Positions 5,343 through 5,687 of a stretch of 5,687 bases of DNA are shown piece by piece. Where the stretch lies: the NCBI GenBank assembly GCA_002422225.1, contig DITX01000129.1:6344-12030 (forward strand), in the 5' to 3' direction. This stretch comes from Gammaproteobacteria bacterium UBA6173 (GTDB taxonomy: Bacteria; Pseudomonadota; Gammaproteobacteria; Pseudomonadales; Pseudohongiellaceae). Each line of letters starts with the position of its first letter. Position 1 is the stretch's first letter. The position numbers and the translations under genes are program-made. Under the pieces are notes generated by a model, which was not told the origin of the DNA, did not search any database, and saw nothing but the letters and a program-made list of their open reading frames with translations.

Positions 5343-5687
5343 TCAGTCCTGAGCTACAACTTTTTTGGTCTTTTTCTTACCAGCGTGCGCTGGTACGACC
5401 GGATCAATTACCTTGCCGCCAGCCGCTTCTATCGCAGCACGTGCGCCTTTGGAAACACGAAGACCATCAATTGTGAGGGCGCGAGCAACATCACCGGACA
5501 ACATGATCTTGACACGCTTGATGCTGCTAGTTACAACACCAGCACTCATCAATGTCTCAACGTTTACTATGTCACCAGCAACTAATGCCAATTCGCTTGT
5601 GCGCACTTCAGATGTAATGCGACCCACACGCGAGCTGAAACCGAACTTCGGCAATCGACGCTGCAAAGGCATTTGACCGCCTTCAAA
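5343..5687 (-). CDS. rplO: 50S ribosomal protein L15, 5' end beyond the window
   Basis: L15 binds 23S rRNA late in large-subunit assembly. The window holds the last 114 codons, beginning FEGGQMPLQRRLPKFGF, which continues past the internal ATG at 5670-5672. That ATG is not the start, since F-E-G-G-Q-M-P-L is a conserved internal motif. About 50 N-terminal residues, the glycine-rich basic arm, are therefore outside. The C-terminal domain ends with LRVSKGARAAIEAAGGK, as in E. coli L15. It then runs on for about 18 residues (VIDPVVPAHAGKKKTKKVVAQD region), where E. coli has only two or three. The position directly before secY confirms the identity. Confidence 0.98.
   Translation of the reverse strand, partial: FEGGQMPLQRRLPKFGFSSRVGRITSEVRTSELALVAGDIVNVETLMSAGVVTSSIKRVKIMLSGDVARALTIDGLRVSKGARAAIEAAGGKVIDPVVPAHAGKKKTKKVVAQD

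Noticed and set aside
5085..5585. A 166-codon plus-strand open frame
   Set aside because: It runs antisense across the 5' part of secY and most of the visible rplO, both certain genes. It has no recognisable motif and shows composition expected of a shadow frame.
1..5687. Mobile elements, CRISPR arrays, tRNA or rRNA genes
   Set aside because: I saw no direct repeats with regular spacing, transposase-like proteins, terminal inverted repeats or tRNA-like cloverleaf in the small non-coding part of this window.

Overview
This is chromosomal housekeeping sequence from a gammaproteobacterium. It covers the end of the spc ribosomal-protein operon and the whole alpha operon, all read on the minus strand. 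In transcription order the genes are rplO (5' end cut by the window), secY, rpmJ, rpsM, rpsK, rpsD, rpoA and rplQ. The order and the close protein similarity to the E. coli products (SecY, S4, S11, S13, RNA polymerase alpha) support this. The S4-type control element before rpsM also fits. I cannot name the genus. Base composition looks mid-range.

Region by region: positions 1-81 (+) hold the last 26 codons of an unrecognised gene. It overlaps by ATGA with a plus-strand gene at 78-611 for a divergent signal peptidase II (LspA-like) membrane protease. Positions 635-662 are a short symmetric intrinsic terminator between this pair and the convergent ribosomal operon. Positions 678-3962 carry rplQ, rpoA, rpsD, rpsK, rpsM and rpmJ. 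Positions 4013-5332 are secY, and 5343-5687 is partial rplO. No gap between genes exceeds about 110 bases. The 38-codon rpmJ is easily missed because it is short and starts with GTG.

The ribosomal genes supply both subunits (S13, S11, S4; L15, L36, L17), the SecY translocon channel and the alpha subunit of RNA polymerase. The main regulatory feature is the 5' leader of rpsM at about 3741-3824. It matches the layout and several sequence blocks of the E. coli alpha-operon ribosome binding site, the mRNA element bound by S4, which is encoded two genes downstream. This implies autogenous feedback.

I found no undescribed multi-gene system. The best leads are the LspA-like protein, which keeps the catalytic aspartates but lacks the conserved D-Q-x-x-K motif of the first membrane segment; the alpha-operon leader with a possible Shine-Dalgarno-masking pairing; and small hairpins in several intergenic spacers of the operon, notably between rpsD and rpoA.
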